Origin: Planctomycetaceae bacterium
GTDB taxonomy: Bacteria; Planctomycetota; PLA2
Length of the DNA stretch: 61,967 bases
Assembly: GCA_011525755.1 (NCBI GenBank)
Contig: WYBS01000047.1
Coordinates: 1 to 61,967, forward strand
Direction: 5' to 3'
In this document: in pieces, positions 1 through 8,391 of the stretch
Numbering within the stretch: the stretch's first letter is position 1
How the letters are laid out: each line of letters starts with the position of its first letter
Program-made: the position numbers and the translations under genes
The notes under the pieces: model-generated
What the model saw: the letters and a program-made list of their open reading frames with translations, nothing else
Databases searched by the model: none
What the model was told of the DNA's origin: nothing

Positions 1-1148
1 CCCTGCCCGTTCCCGATCGCGACGAGGCGGATGCCGTGCGTCTGCACGAGATCGAGGATCTTCTCGCGCGACGCCCGGACCTTCGCCTCGTCCTTGTCGT
101 GGAACTTGAGGCGCGCGTGGTCGAGGATCTCGCCGCGCTCGTCCACGCAGGCGAGCGGGATCATGCCGCGCGGCGCCGGGTCGACGCCGAGGACGCGGCC
201 CGGCCCCGCGGGCGGGAAGAGCAGGAGGTCGCGGAGGTTCCGCTGGAAGACCGTGATCGCCTCGCGGTCGGCGCGGTCCTTCGCCTCGCGGAGCGCGTCG
301 TCGAGGACGGCCGGCCGCATGAGCCGGACCGCCTCGGCCGCCGCCTGGTCGAGGAACGCCTTCACGGGCTCCGCGGGCTCCTTCGGGTAGAAGCGCTGCG
401 CGACCGCGGCGAGCACCTTCTCCTCGGGGACCACCACCTTGATCGCGATCGCGCCCTCCTTCTCGGCGCGGCGGAGCGCGAGGAAGCGGTGGCTCGGGAC
501 GCGCGAGAGCTTCTCCTCGTACGTGCGGAGATTATTGAAGCGCTCGGGGATCTCGAGCTTGCCGGGCGCGGGGATCGCGCTGACGACGCCCTCCTTCTCG
601 GCCGCGCGGAACATCGCGCCGCGCACCTCAGGATCGACGGCGAAGCGCTCGGCGAGGATCTCGCGCGCGCCGAGCATCGCCTCCTCGGCGGTCATCTCGG
701 GCGTGACGAAGGGCTGGGGGTCCGGGGGCTCGTTCCGGAGGCAGGCATCGGCGAGCGGCTCGAGGCCGCGCTCGCGGGCGACGGCGCCCGGCGTCTTCCT
801 CGGCGGCCGGAAGGGCTCGTAGAGGTACTCGAGCTCGACGCGCGAGCGCGCCTTCTCGATCCGGCGGATGGCCTTCTCGGGGGCGTCCCCGCGCCCCCGG
901 AGCCCCCTCACGATGAACTCCCGGCGCGTCTCGAGCTCGCGGACGGCCTCCGCCTCGTCGCGGAGCTCGCGCAGCGACCCCTCGTCGAGTCCGCCGACGT
1001 CGTCGCGCCGGTAGCGCGCGAGGTAGGGGATCGGGTGGTTCGCGCGGATGAGCTCGAGCGCGCGGGCGACGACGCCCGGCTGCATCTGCCAACGATCGGC
1101 GATGACGCCGGCGACGACGGCGTCTAGGGACGGAACGGTTTCGCTCAT
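1..1148 (-). CDS. tex: Tex-family transcription accessory / RNA-binding protein (C-terminus outside window)
   Basis: This is the N-terminal 382 codons of a Tex protein; the remainder lies beyond base 1. Tex is a cytoplasmic nucleic-acid-binding factor with an N-terminal helical region, a YqgF-like nuclease fold, helix-hairpin-helix motifs and a C-terminal S1 domain, usually near 750-780 residues. The visible part has the characteristic early segment IPYLARYRRDDVGGLDEG near residue 40 and, near residue 315, the start of the YqgF-like domain (VLGVDPAPRG then LACVDERGE). The ATG at 1148 puts these at normal family positions. A TAGAAT box on the minus strand lies at 1186-1181, 32 nt before the start. 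The gene is divergent from ribBA. Two copies of the paired G/C-run motif lie inside it (716-728 and 894-907). Family assignment is confident; the cellular role is known only in general terms. Confidence 0.88.
   Translation of the reverse strand, partial: MSETVPSLDAVVAGVIADRWQMQPGVVARALELIRANHPIPYLARYRRDDVGGLDEGSLRELRDEAEAVRELETRREFIVRGLRGRGDAPEKAIRRIEKARSRVELEYLYEPFRPPRKTPGAVARERGLEPLADACLRNEPPDPQPFVTPEMTAEEAMLGAREILAERFAVDPEVRGAMFRAAEKEGVVSAIPAPGKLEIPERFNNLRTYEEKLSRVPSHRFLALRRAEKEGAIAIKVVVPEEKVLAAVAQRFYPKEPAEPVKAFLDQAAAEAVRLMRPAVLDDALREAKDRADREAITVFQRNLRDLLLFPPAGPGRVLGVDPAPRGMIPLACVDERGEILDHARLKFHDKDEAKVRASREKILDLVQTHGIRLVAIGNGQ
894..907. repeat. paired homopolymer motif CCCCCGGAGCCCCC (copy in tex)
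   Basis: Exact 14-base copy of the dispersed motif, in frame inside tex, where the encoded peptide reads RGLRGRG. Other exact copies of this form on either strand are at 47810, 50604, 52925, 56098 and 60456. The shorter form with a GGA spacer is at 716, 1238, 2582, 15880 and 54512. It is listed once here as the type example; further copies are given under the findings. Confidence 0.8.
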
Positions 1149-1283
1149 GCCGGCCAAGGCTCGCTGCGCTCCCGCGGGGGATTCTAGCAGACGGGCCGGG
1201 AGGGGCCGCAAACGGCGCGCGAGGCGGCCGGGCGCGGCCCCCGGACCCCCTCTGCCTCCCGTTCAGGAGGATTACGCCCCGCC

Positions 1284-1289
1284 TATACT
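1284..1289 (+). promoter_or_regulatory. TANNNT -10 box of ribBA (leaderless arrangement)
   Basis: TATACT ends 6 nt before the ribBA ATG at 1296, which would put transcription initiation at or next to the start codon. A GGAGG lies within the same 6 nt but is too close to the ATG for a normal ribosome-binding site. The same arrangement recurs at several other genes in the window. Confidence 0.5.
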
Positions 1290-1295
1290 GGAGGT

Positions 1296-2516
1296 ATGCC
1301 GCTCTCCACCGTCCAGGAAGCGCTTGCCGACATCAAGTCGGGGAAGATGATCATCCTCGTCGACGAGCCCGACCGCGAGAACGAGGGCGACCTCACCATC
1401 GCGGCCGAGTTCGTCACCCCCGAGATCATCAACTTCATGGCCACGCACGCGCGGGGCTGGATCTGCGTCGCGCTCGACGACGAGATGGCCGACGCGCTCG
1501 ACCTCCCCGTGATGGTCGCGCAGAACAACAGCCGCTTCCGCACGAACTTCACGGTGACCGTCGAGGCCGCCACCGGCGTCACGACCGGGATCTCGGCCGC
1601 CGACCGCGCGCGCACGATCCAGATCATGGTGCGCCCCGGCAGCAAGCCGGCGGACCTCGTGCGGCCCGGCCACATCCAGCCGATCCGCGCCCGCAAGGGC
1701 GGCGTGCTCGTGCGCACCGGCCAGACCGAGGGCTCGGTCGATCTCGCGCGGCTCGCCGGGCTCCGCCCCGCCGCCGTCATCTGCGAGATCATGAACCCCG
1801 ACGGCACGATGGCGCGGATGCCGCAGCTCGAGGTCTTCGCCAAGGAGCACGGGATGAAGATCCTCTCCGTGACGCAGATCATCGAGCACCGGCGGATGCA
1901 CGAGCGGCTCATCTCCCACGAGGAGACGGTGAAGCTGCCGACCGCCTACGGCGACTTCGACCTGCACATGTTCCGGAGCGTCGTCGACGAGCGCCCCCAC
2001 TTCGCGCTGACCGTCGGGCTGCCCCTGCCCGACAAGACGATCGGCAACGAGCCGATCGACGAGCCGATCCTCGTCCGCCCCCACTCCGAGTGCCTCACGG
2101 GCGACGTGTTCCACTCGCTCCGCTGCGACTGCGGCGCCCAGCTCGACCAGGCGATGCGCATGGTGCAGGAGGCGAAGAGGGGCGTCATCCTCTACATGCG
2201 GCAGGAGGGGCGCGGCATCGGGATCCAGAACAAGATCCGGGCCTACAAGCTCCAGGACGAGGGGATGGACACGGTCGAGGCGAACCAGGCGCTCGGCTTC
2301 CGGGCCGACCAGCGCGACTACGGCGTCGGCGCGCAGATCCTCCGCCACCTGGGCGTCCGGAAGATGCGGATCCTCACGAACAACCCGCGGAAGTTCCGGG
2401 CGCTCGACGGCTACGGCCTCGCGATCGTCGAGCGGGTGCCCTTGCAGATCGCGCCGAACCCGGCGAACGAGAAGTACCTGAAGACCAAGAAGGACAAGCT
2501 CGGCCACCTGCTGTAA
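1296..2516 (+). CDS. ribBA: bifunctional 3,4-dihydroxy-2-butanone-4-phosphate synthase / GTP cyclohydrolase II
   Basis: Riboflavin biosynthesis enzyme of 406 residues, typical for RibBA. The N-terminal half (about 1-200) converts ribulose 5-phosphate to DHBP and formate; it has the acidic motif [11 protein letters not shown] near residue 25, THARGW and [12 protein letters not shown]. The C-terminal half (about 205-400) opens the ring of GTP; it has the zinc-binding three-cysteine motif [16 protein letters not shown] near residue 264 and RQEGRGIG near residue 305. All key residues seen are intact, so both activities are expected. It supplies both precursors of the flavin pathway; no other rib gene is in the window. 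It is transcribed divergently from tex, with 147 bp between the starts. Confidence 0.97.
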   Translation: MPLSTVQEALADIKSGKMIILVDEPDRENEGDLTIAAEFVTPEIINFMATHARGWICVALDDEMADALDLPVMVAQNNSRFRTNFTVTVEAATGVTTGISAADRARTIQIMVRPGSKPADLVRPGHIQPIRARKGGVLVRTGQTEGSVDLARLAGLRPAAVICEIMNPDGTMARMPQLEVFAKEHGMKILSVTQIIEHRRMHERLISHEETVKLPTAYGDFDLHMFRSVVDERPHFALTVGLPLPDKTIGNEPIDEPILVRPHSECLTGDVFHSLRCDCGAQLDQAMRMVQEAKRGVILYMRQEGRGIGIQNKIRAYKLQDEGMDTVEANQALGFRADQRDYGVGAQILRHLGVRKMRILTNNPRKFRALDGYGLAIVERVPLQIAPNPANEKYLKTKKDKLGHLL

Positions 2517-2654
2517 CCCGTTGCCGGACAAGGGATTGGGGGGGCTCCCGAATCCGCCAAGGCTACGGCGGGCGAGCCGGGGGGGGTCCGGGGGCTGGCC
2601 CAAGGATCGTGGAAGATCCGCTCTCCCCGTGGCGTCTCACGCCCGGGCGATGCG

Positions 2655-3230
2655 ATGCTCCTGAAGATGAGCGGAAAGGCCCGCACCGACGACACGGACC
2701 TGGTCCGGCGGATCCGCGCGGGCGACGCCGAGGCGCTGCGCCTCGTGGTCGAGCGCTATCAGGAGCGGATCTTCGCCCTCATCCACGGGATCGTGCGAGA
2801 CGCGCACGAGGTCGAGGACGTGGCGCAGGAGGTCTTCCTCAAGGTGTTCACGAGGATCGAGGCGTTCGACGGGCGCTCGCAGTTCTTTACGTGGCTCTAC
2901 CGCGTGGCGGTCAACGCCGCGAAGGACCACGTGAAGAAGCGCGTGCGGCGGCCCGCGGCGCCGCTCGAGGAGGCGGACGCGCTCCCGGGCGGCGCCGAGG
3001 GCCCCGACGCGGGCGCCGCGCGGGGCGAGACCGCCCGCCTCGTGCGCGCGGCGATCGACGAGCTCCCGGTGCGCTACCGGGAGGTGCTCGCGCTGCGCGA
3101 GCTCGAGGGGCTCTCCTACGACGAGGTCGCGCAGGTGCTCGGCATCTCGATCGGCACCGTGGAGAGCCGGCTCCACCGCGCGCGGGCGCGGCTGAAGCGG
3201 AAGCTGACGAAGGCCCGGGAGGCATCCTGA
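2655..3230 (+). CDS. RNA polymerase sigma factor, ECF subfamily
   Basis: A 191-residue group 4 sigma factor. Region 2 spans about residues 17-90 (DLVRRIRAGD, then VEDVAQEVFLKVF and FTWLYRVAVNAAKDH). Region 4 spans about 130-185 and includes LPVRYREVLALRELEG and the helix-turn-helix YDEVAQVLGISIGTVESRLHR, followed by a basic tail. An ATG at 2667 is an alternative start. The next gene, 16 bp downstream, encodes a small membrane protein with the layout of an anti-sigma factor, so the sigma factor is probably held inactive by it and released by an envelope signal. The following genes code for a Spy-like periplasmic protein and secretion/pilus platform proteins, which are plausible members of its regulon. 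The stimulus is not visible in the sequence. Confidence 0.93.
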   Translation: MLLKMSGKARTDDTDLVRRIRAGDAEALRLVVERYQERIFALIHGIVRDAHEVEDVAQEVFLKVFTRIEAFDGRSQFFTWLYRVAVNAAKDHVKKRVRRPAAPLEEADALPGGAEGPDAGAARGETARLVRAAIDELPVRYREVLALRELEGLSYDEVAQVLGISIGTVESRLHRARARLKRKLTKAREAS

Positions 3231-3246
3231 CGGGGCAGCGGAGGAG

Positions 3247-3627
3247 ATGATGTACGACGACCGGACGATCTGGAGGCACCTCGACGGCGAGCTCCCCGAA
3301 GGGGAGGCGCGCGCCTTCGAGGACGCCCTCGCGAAGGACCCGGCGCTCGCGCGCCGGATCGCGGAGCTCCGCGAGGTCTCCGCCGCCGTGCGCGGGGGGG
3401 TTCCGAAGCCTCCCCCCGATTTCGCCGCGAAGGTGGCGGCACGGGCCATGGCGGGCCCCATTGCCCCGGTGCTCCCGCTCGACGAGGCGCGGCGTTTCCT
3501 CCAGCGCGTGGTCGTCGCCGCCGCGATCCTCGCCGCGGCGGGCGTCGCGTACCTCGTCGTCAAGATCCTCCCGAGCGTCCTCGACGCCCCCCTGTGGGCG
3601 GGGCCGGACAACATCCTGGGAAAATAG
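3247..3627 (+). CDS. putative anti-sigma factor, single-pass membrane protein
   Basis: A 126-residue protein directly after the ECF sigma gene. The N-terminal segment has the anti-sigma-like pattern WRHLDGELPEGEARAFEDAL with helices to about residue 50. One transmembrane helix follows at about residues 80-101 (VVVAAAILAAAGVAYLVV), leaving a short C-terminal tail outside. There is no HxxxCxxC zinc motif, so it is not a ZAS-type protein. The order sigma, small membrane protein, periplasmic helical protein resembles sigma/anti-sigma/sensor triads. Recognition rests on architecture and neighbourhood rather than strong motifs. The stop codon lies 2 bp before the next ATG, so the genes are probably translationally coupled. 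Confidence 0.72.
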   Translation: MMYDDRTIWRHLDGELPEGEARAFEDALAKDPALARRIAELREVSAAVRGGVPKPPPDFAAKVAARAMAGPIAPVLPLDEARRFLQRVVVAAAILAAAGVAYLVVKILPSVLDAPLWAGPDNILGK

Positions 3628-3629
3628 GC

Positions 3630-3974
3630 ATGCGGCAGCTGAAGGCACTCCTCCTCGCCTCGCTCGCGCTCGTCTTCGTCGCGGGGGTCGGCACGGGCGC
3701 CTGGATCGGGACGCTCGCGGCGGCCACGCCGGCGCCGACGCTCGACCGGCGCGTACGCGACTTCACCAAGGTGTACGACCTCTCGCCGACGCAGGTGCGC
3801 CAGCTCCGCGAGATCCTCTACGACCACGACCAGAAGAAGGAGCGGATCCGGCAGCTCACGCCGGAGCAGTTCCGGGAGCTCCGGGCGCTCGAGGCGGAGA
3901 GCCGTGGCCGCATCCGGGGAATGCTTACCGAGGATCAGCTCCTCCAGTACGACAGGCGCGCGGCACCGCGCTAG
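3630..3974 (+). CDS. Spy/CpxP-like periplasmic helical protein (possible sensor of the ECF system)
   Basis: A 114-residue protein. The ATG at 3630 was preferred because it directly precedes a hydrophobic N-terminal anchor or signal (LLLASLALVFVAGVGTGAWIG); an in-frame ATG 12 codons upstream overlaps the previous gene and spoils the signal. After the membrane segment there are charged helices with two L-(S/T)-P-(T/E)-Q elements (DLSPTQVRQLREIL and QLTPEQFRELRALE), the pattern seen in Spy, CpxP and CnrX-type periplasmic proteins. In CnrX-like systems such proteins work with the anti-sigma factor to control sigma release. No metal-binding His/Cys cluster is visible, so the signal cannot be inferred. 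The stop TAG overlaps the TAGAAT box before the next gene. Confidence 0.62.
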   Translation: MRQLKALLLASLALVFVAGVGTGAWIGTLAAATPAPTLDRRVRDFTKVYDLSPTQVRQLREILYDHDQKKERIRQLTPEQFRELRALEAESRGRIRGMLTEDQLLQYDRRAAPR

Positions 3975-3977
3975 AAT
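3972..3977 (+). promoter_or_regulatory. TAGAAT -10 box before the GspL/PilM-like gene
   Basis: TAGAAT starts in the stop codon of the upstream gene and ends 9 nt before the ATG at 3987. It could give the platform genes their own leaderless promoter inside the sigma operon. Confidence 0.42.
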
Positions 3978-3986
3978 ACACCTTCT

Positions 3987-5708
3987 ATGGGCAAGTCGGT
4001 CGGGCTCGATATCCACGAACGCGGCGTGCGCGCCGTGGAGGTCACGGGGTCCGGCAAGAAGTTCCGCGTCGGGCGGTACATGGAGCGCGAGGTGACCCCC
4101 CGGGGCGGCGCGCCCGACCCCGAGGAGATGCGGGTCGCGCTCGCGGAGGTCTTCAAGCACTACTCGAAGCACCACGTGATCGCCTCGGTCGAGGCGAGCG
4201 ACACGGTCGTGCGCGAGATCCCGGTGCCTTTCCGCGCGGACGACCAGATCCGGAAGGTCGTCAAGTACGAGGCCGAGCACCACCTCCACGACTGCGACGC
4301 GGACGACGTCGTCGTCCAGTACGCGAAGGTCGGGGAGTCGAGCGACGGCACGAACCTCCTCGTCTTCGCCGTGCGGAAGGACGTCATCGGCCGCCGGATC
4401 GAGTTCGCGCGCGCGGCGGGCGTCGAGCCGCTCGCGATGGATCTCGACGCGCTCGCGCTCTTCGGCGCGGTGAAGACGGCGGGGCTCATCGACGAGTCGC
4501 CCACGTGCGTGCTCCTCGACATCGGCCACCGGTCCACGGGCATGGTCTTCGTCGTGGACGGAACCGTGCGCGCGCTCCGCTCCGTGCGCCTCGGCGTCGA
4601 CTCGATCTCGCACGGCATGGCCCGCGAGATGGAGATCGACGCGGGCGAGGCGGGCGAGAAGGTGAAGGAGATCGCGGGCGAGGACGAGGGCGACCTGCTC
4701 GTGCCGCTGCACCCCGGAGAGGCGAAGCCGGAGACGGCGAAGGGGCACGCGGAGCTCGAGCGCGACGTCTTCCACCAGAAGCGGGACGAGTTCGCGGGGC
4801 GGCTCAAGCGCGAGTACGTGCGGTCCGTCGCGGCGCTCCGCGGCGGCGCGTCGCCCTCGCGGGTGATCGCCACGGGCCCCGGCCTCTCGGTGCCCGGCCT
4901 CCTCGAGCTGCTCGCGGAGCGGCTCGGCGTCCCGGTCGAGCCCTTCCGCCCGTCGGAGGCGTTCTCCTGCAAGCTCGACGGCCAGAAGGCGCGGTTCGAC
5001 GAGAGCGGCGCGGTCGCGCTCGGCCTCGCGCTCAAGGGGATCGGGCAGGACCCGCTGTCGCTCGACTTCCGGCAGGAGGAGCTGAAGGTCGCGAACAAGT
5101 TCGAGCTCCTGAAGAACAGTCTCGCGGTGACCGTGACGCTCCTCTTCTTCGGGCTCCTCGCCTTCTCCGGCCACTGCGTCTACAAGATGCGGCAGCTCGA
5201 GCATCAGCGCTTCGAGGGCATCGTCGACAGCGCGTACAAGCCCTTCGCGGACGTGGTGGCGAGCTACAACGGCCTCGGCAGCATGATCGAGGAGCGACAC
5301 CAGGTGGACCCGAACGCCGTCGAGCGGGGCGGGCCGAAGCCGGAAGCGGTGAAGCGGTTCCTCCAAACGCTCGAGCGCATGAAGCGCAACCTGCACACGA
5401 TCGTCGGCGACGCGAAGGGGCTCCCGCAGATCACGAGCGCGCTCCAGGTGTGGAACGACATCTTCGCGACCGTCGGCAAGCTCCACGAGCAGATCGACTT
5501 CGTCGACTTCGAGTCGATCGAGGTCACGCAGAAGCGGGTCACGCTCGTGATGGTCCTGCCGGACGTCGAGGCGGGCCAGCGCCTCGAGGAGGGGCTGAAG
5601 CGGGTCGAGTTCCTCTCCGCCATGACCCTCGAGGAGTGGGGCGCCTCGCCCTACCCCGGCACCAACCACCAGAAGATCACATTCAGCTTCAAGAGGATCG
5701 AGAGATGA
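3987..5708 (+). CDS. GspL / PilM-PilN-like secretion or type IV pilus platform protein
   Basis: A 573-residue protein. The N-terminal ~370 residues have the actin-like (FtsA/PilM) fold of PilM and of the cytoplasmic part of GspL: it starts KSVGLDIHERGVRAVEV, contains VKYEAEHHLHDC, and has a phosphate-binding-like segment CVLLDIGHRSTGMVFV. A single membrane helix lies near residues 378-397 (LAVTVTLLFFGLLAFSGHCV), followed by a periplasmic PilN/GspL-like domain. It therefore combines PilM and PilN as GspL does. Such proteins link the cytoplasmic assembly ATPase to the periplasmic alignment complex. The next gene overlaps its stop by ATGA. No pilin, ATPase or secretin gene is in the window, so the rest of the machine must be elsewhere. 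Whether it serves pili, secretion or competence cannot be decided. Confidence 0.78.
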   Translation: MGKSVGLDIHERGVRAVEVTGSGKKFRVGRYMEREVTPRGGAPDPEEMRVALAEVFKHYSKHHVIASVEASDTVVREIPVPFRADDQIRKVVKYEAEHHLHDCDADDVVVQYAKVGESSDGTNLLVFAVRKDVIGRRIEFARAAGVEPLAMDLDALALFGAVKTAGLIDESPTCVLLDIGHRSTGMVFVVDGTVRALRSVRLGVDSISHGMAREMEIDAGEAGEKVKEIAGEDEGDLLVPLHPGEAKPETAKGHAELERDVFHQKRDEFAGRLKREYVRSVAALRGGASPSRVIATGPGLSVPGLLELLAERLGVPVEPFRPSEAFSCKLDGQKARFDESGAVALGLALKGIGQDPLSLDFRQEELKVANKFELLKNSLAVTVTLLFFGLLAFSGHCVYKMRQLEHQRFEGIVDSAYKPFADVVASYNGLGSMIEERHQVDPNAVERGGPKPEAVKRFLQTLERMKRNLHTIVGDAKGLPQITSALQVWNDIFATVGKLHEQIDFVDFESIEVTQKRVTLVMVLPDVEAGQRLEEGLKRVEFLSAMTLEEWGASPYPGTNHQKITFSFKRIER

Positions 5709-6253
5709 CCGAGGACCCCGTCAAGCTCTACGTGATCGTCATGGCGATCCTCCTGTGCGTGCTGTCGTACGTCGCCTACGACTCCTGGAAGCAGGCTTCC
5801 GCGTACGAGGCCGCGATCCACCGGGCGCCGCGCGAGGCGGAGCAGATGAAGACCCTCGCCTCCGAGGTGAAGGCGCTCGTCGACCAGATCGCGAAGAGCG
5901 AGCTGCGCGACGGGGGCGAGAAGGTGCTCATCGAGCGCGTCGAGAAGACGATGAACCTCACCCGCTCGCAGTACGGCTCCGACACGGTCCCGATCGGTCG
6001 CGGCGTCAAGGGCAGGGAGAAGCGGTTCACCTACGACTACGGCGGCGGCCGCGGCTCGCCGGCCCTCCGGCGGCTCGAGGTGGCGAAGTTCTGCGAGTCG
6101 GTCGAGCGGGCGTCCGGCGGCATCGTGAAGACGATCGAGCTGCAGCTGCGCCGCGCGACCGGCGAGGGCGCGCCGGAGGTCGGCAAGACCGAGAAGGTGA
6201 CCGACGACCGCTACAAGGCGAAGATCGTCTTCGGCCTCCGCGTCGTGGACTAG
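5705..6253 (+). CDS. GspM / PilO-like inner-membrane platform protein
   Basis: A 182-residue bitopic membrane protein. One N-terminal transmembrane helix (LYVIVMAILLCVLSYVAYDS, about residues 9-28) is followed by a predicted coiled coil (EAEQMKTLASEVKALVDQIA) and a periplasmic alpha/beta domain. This is the layout of PilO and GspM, partners of PilN and GspL. Its ATG overlaps the stop of the upstream GspL-like gene (ATGA, 5705-5708), so the two are translationally coupled and probably form a complex. Sequence similarity alone is weak; the call depends on topology, length and position. The + strand operon ends here, before two hairpins and the convergent uppP. Confidence 0.62.
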   Translation: MTEDPVKLYVIVMAILLCVLSYVAYDSWKQASAYEAAIHRAPREAEQMKTLASEVKALVDQIAKSELRDGGEKVLIERVEKTMNLTRSQYGSDTVPIGRGVKGREKRFTYDYGGGRGSPALRRLEVAKFCESVERASGGIVKTIELQLRRATGEGAPEVGKTEKVTDDRYKAKIVFGLRVVD

Positions 6254-6317
6254 GTCAACGGTTAATGTGCGCGGGCAGCCGAACCTGTTGCCCGAGAGGG
6301 ACTTGCGCCACTCCGAC

Positions 6318-6354
6318 TGCGGAACGAGTTCCGCACTCCCTGCCCCCGGGCAGG
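6318..6354. terminator. two hairpins between convergent GspM-like and uppP genes
   Basis: The first hairpin (6318-6335) is TGCGGAAC-GA-GTTCCGCA with an 8-bp stem. The second (6339-6354) is CCTGCCC-CC-GGGCAGG with a 7-bp stem, ending next to the uppP stop. Neither has a T-tract, so if they stop transcription they do so as bare hairpins, possibly in both directions. The first has a close sequence relative at 20615-20632, also between convergent genes. Confidence 0.5.
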
Positions 6355-6355
6355 C

Positions 6356-7156
6356 CTAACCCACGAGCAGCAGGACGACCCCGCCCACGGCGCAGTAGAC
6401 GGCGAACACGTAGAGCGACCGGCGGTTGAGGTAGCTGATCAGCCAGCCGATCGCGAGCCAGCCGGAGATCGCGGCCGCGACGAAACCGACCGCGAGCGGC
6501 AGCAGCAGCGCGCCCGGCTCAGGCATCGCGAGGATGTCGCCCGCCTCCCAGACGCCCGCGGCGAGCATGACGGGGACCGACAGCAGGAAGGCGAAGCGCG
6601 CGGCCGACGGCCGCTCGAAGCCGAGCAGCATCCCGCCGGAGATCGTCGCGCCCGACCGGGACGATCCCGGGAAGATCGCGAGCACCTGGAAGAGCCCGAC
6701 CGCGAGCGCGTCGCGCCACTTCATCGAGTCGAGCTTCCGCGTCCGGCGGCCGAGGTACTCGGCGAGCGTCAGGAGCCCCGCCGCGAAGAAGAGCCGGATC
6801 GCGGCGCCGAGAAGCGGGGTGCTGAAGAGGCCCTTCACGAACGGCTTGAGCAACGCCCCCGCGACGAGCGCGGGGACCGTGCCGAGGATGACGAACCACG
6901 CGAGCGTGTTCGCGGCGGTCGAGAACGGCCGCGCGAAGAACGCGCGCACGAGCGCCGTCACGTCCGCCCGGAAGTAGACGAAGAGCGAAACGAGCGTTCC
7001 GAGCTGGACGAGGACGGTGAACGCCTGCACGCCGGCGTCACCCGGAGGCAGGCCGAGGAGGTGCCCCCCCACGAGAAGATGGGCCGTGGAGGAGACCGGG
7101 ATGAACTCGGTCAGTCCCTGGACGATGCCGAGAACGAGCGCGGAGAGGAGCGTCAT
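6356..7156 (-). CDS. uppP: undecaprenyl-diphosphatase (UppP/BacA)
   Basis: A 266-residue polytopic membrane enzyme that dephosphorylates undecaprenyl diphosphate to recycle the lipid carrier for peptidoglycan and other cell-wall polymers. Both signature motifs are present: QGLTEFIPVSSTAHL near residues 13-27 and PGSSRSGATISGG near residue 162. The ATG at 7156 gives the usual N-terminus MTLLSALVLGIVQGLTEF. It lies 32 bp downstream of the MFS gene on the same strand, so the two may be cotranscribed. The gene is convergent with the GspM-like gene. Confidence 0.96.
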   Translation of the reverse strand: MTLLSALVLGIVQGLTEFIPVSSTAHLLVGGHLLGLPPGDAGVQAFTVLVQLGTLVSLFVYFRADVTALVRAFFARPFSTAANTLAWFVILGTVPALVAGALLKPFVKGLFSTPLLGAAIRLFFAAGLLTLAEYLGRRTRKLDSMKWRDALAVGLFQVLAIFPGSSRSGATISGGMLLGFERPSAARFAFLLSVPVMLAAGVWEAGDILAMPEPGALLLPLAVGFVAAAISGWLAIGWLISYLNRRSLYVFAVYCAVGGVVLLLVG

Positions 7157-7188
7157 TGGGGGAGGGCCCGGGAACCCCGGAGCACCCC

Positions 7189-8391
7189 CTACGTATCGGA
7201 CGGCCGGCCCGGAAGCGCGAGGGTCGCGACCGCGGCGAGCGCGGTAACGCCCGCGGCCATCAGGTAGGGCACGTCGAGGTTCCGCGCGAGGAGCATGTTG
7301 CCGACGTAGGGCCCGAGGATCCGCGCGAGGCTCGTCGCCGACTGGCCGACGCCGAGGACCTCCCCCTGCATCCCGCCCGGCGTGTGGAGCGAGAGGAGGC
7401 TCGCGAGCGAGGGCGTGAGCATCGCGAATCCGAAGACCGCGACCGCGAACACCGGCATCGCCCAGGCGAGCGAGGTGCCGCCGAGGGGGATGCCGACGAG
7501 GCCGAGCACGAGGCAGAGCGCGCCTGCCCGCGCGAAGTTCCGCTCCCCCACCCGCGGCATGAGCCGGCGCACGAGGACCCCCTGCGCGACGAGCAGGCAC
7601 GCCCCGATGTAGGTGAAGAGAAGGCCGTTGCCGCGGACCTCGAGCCCGTACTTCCGCTCCGTGAGCAGCGCGAGCGTCCCCTCGAACGCCGCGAACGCGA
7701 ACGTCGCGACGAACTGGAGCGCGACGACGAGGAGCACCGGCCCGTGCCTCGCCACATGGCCGAACGCCGCGAACCGCCGTACGGCCTCGCGCTCGGCGTG
7801 CCGCTCGGGCTCCGGCAGCTTCCGCCACGCGAGCAGCAGCGCGCCCCCGGAGAGCAGCGCCGCGGAGAGACCCGGCCACATCGGCCCGAGGAAGTCGTGC
7901 GTGACCCACCCGAGCACCGGCCCGAACGTGAACCCGATCCCGAACGCGGCGCCGATGAGCGCCATCCCCCTGCCGCGCTCCCCCGTGCCGGTCACGTCCG
8001 CGATGTATGCCTGCGCGGTCCCGATCGTCGCCGCGAACACGCCCGCGAGCGCGCGCGAGACCAGCAGCAGGACGTACGTGTCCGCGAACGCGAAGAGCAG
8101 GTAGGACGCCGCCGACCCGCAGAGCCCGAGCATGATGAGGGGGCGCCGGCCGAACCGGTCCGAGAGCCTCCCCCACAGCGGCGCGAAGAGGAACTGCATC
8201 CCCGAGAAGGACGCGAAGAGGAGCCCGATCTGCCCGCCCGACGCGCGCATGTCGTCGGCATAGCGCGGCAGCAGGGGAAGCACGATCCCGAATCCCAACA
8301 GGTCGATGAAGACCGTCAGGAAGAGGACGCCGAGCGCGCCGCGCTTCAGAGCTCGACTTCCGGCCGGTAGCAGGGGCGGTCCGGGATGCAT
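7189..8391 (-). CDS. MFS transporter, drug/sugar-proton antiporter-like
   Basis: About 400 residues with the 12-helix major facilitator pattern. The first helix is LGVLFLTVFIDLLGFGIVLPLLP; the conserved loop between helices 2 and 3 reads GRLSDRFGRRPLIMLG, the MFS signature. The layout resembles tetracycline/multidrug exporters (TetA-like), but no substrate can be read. Start choice is uncertain: the in-frame ATG at 8391 overlaps the upstream 65-codon gene by 46 bp, and without it the first helix begins almost at once with only CTG available. The protein is complete at the C-terminus. A 32-bp gap separates it from uppP. Confidence 0.85.
   Translation of the reverse strand: MHPGPPLLPAGSRALKRGALGVLFLTVFIDLLGFGIVLPLLPRYADDMRASGGQIGLLFASFSGMQFLFAPLWGRLSDRFGRRPLIMLGLCGSAASYLLFAFADTYVLLLVSRALAGVFAATIGTAQAYIADVTGTGERGRGMALIGAAFGIGFTFGPVLGWVTHDFLGPMWPGLSAALLSGGALLLAWRKLPEPERHAEREAVRRFAAFGHVARHGPVLLVVALQFVATFAFAAFEGTLALLTERKYGLEVRGNGLLFTYIGACLLVAQGVLVRRLMPRVGERNFARAGALCLVLGLVGIPLGGTSLAWAMPVFAVAVFGFAMLTPSLASLLSLHTPGGMQGEVLGVGQSATSLARILGPYVGNMLLARNLDVPYLMAAGVTALAAVATLALPGRPSDT

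Noticed and set aside
36-1127. Long plus-strand reading frame opposite tex
   Set aside because: The minus strand gives a coherent Tex protein. The plus frame is Arg/Leu/Glu-rich low-complexity sequence typical of antisense shadows in GC-rich DNA.
2637-5669. 1010-codon minus-strand frame opposite the sigma/anti-sigma/GspL-like genes
   Set aside because: No family motif; the plus-strand genes are well supported and overlap in operon fashion.
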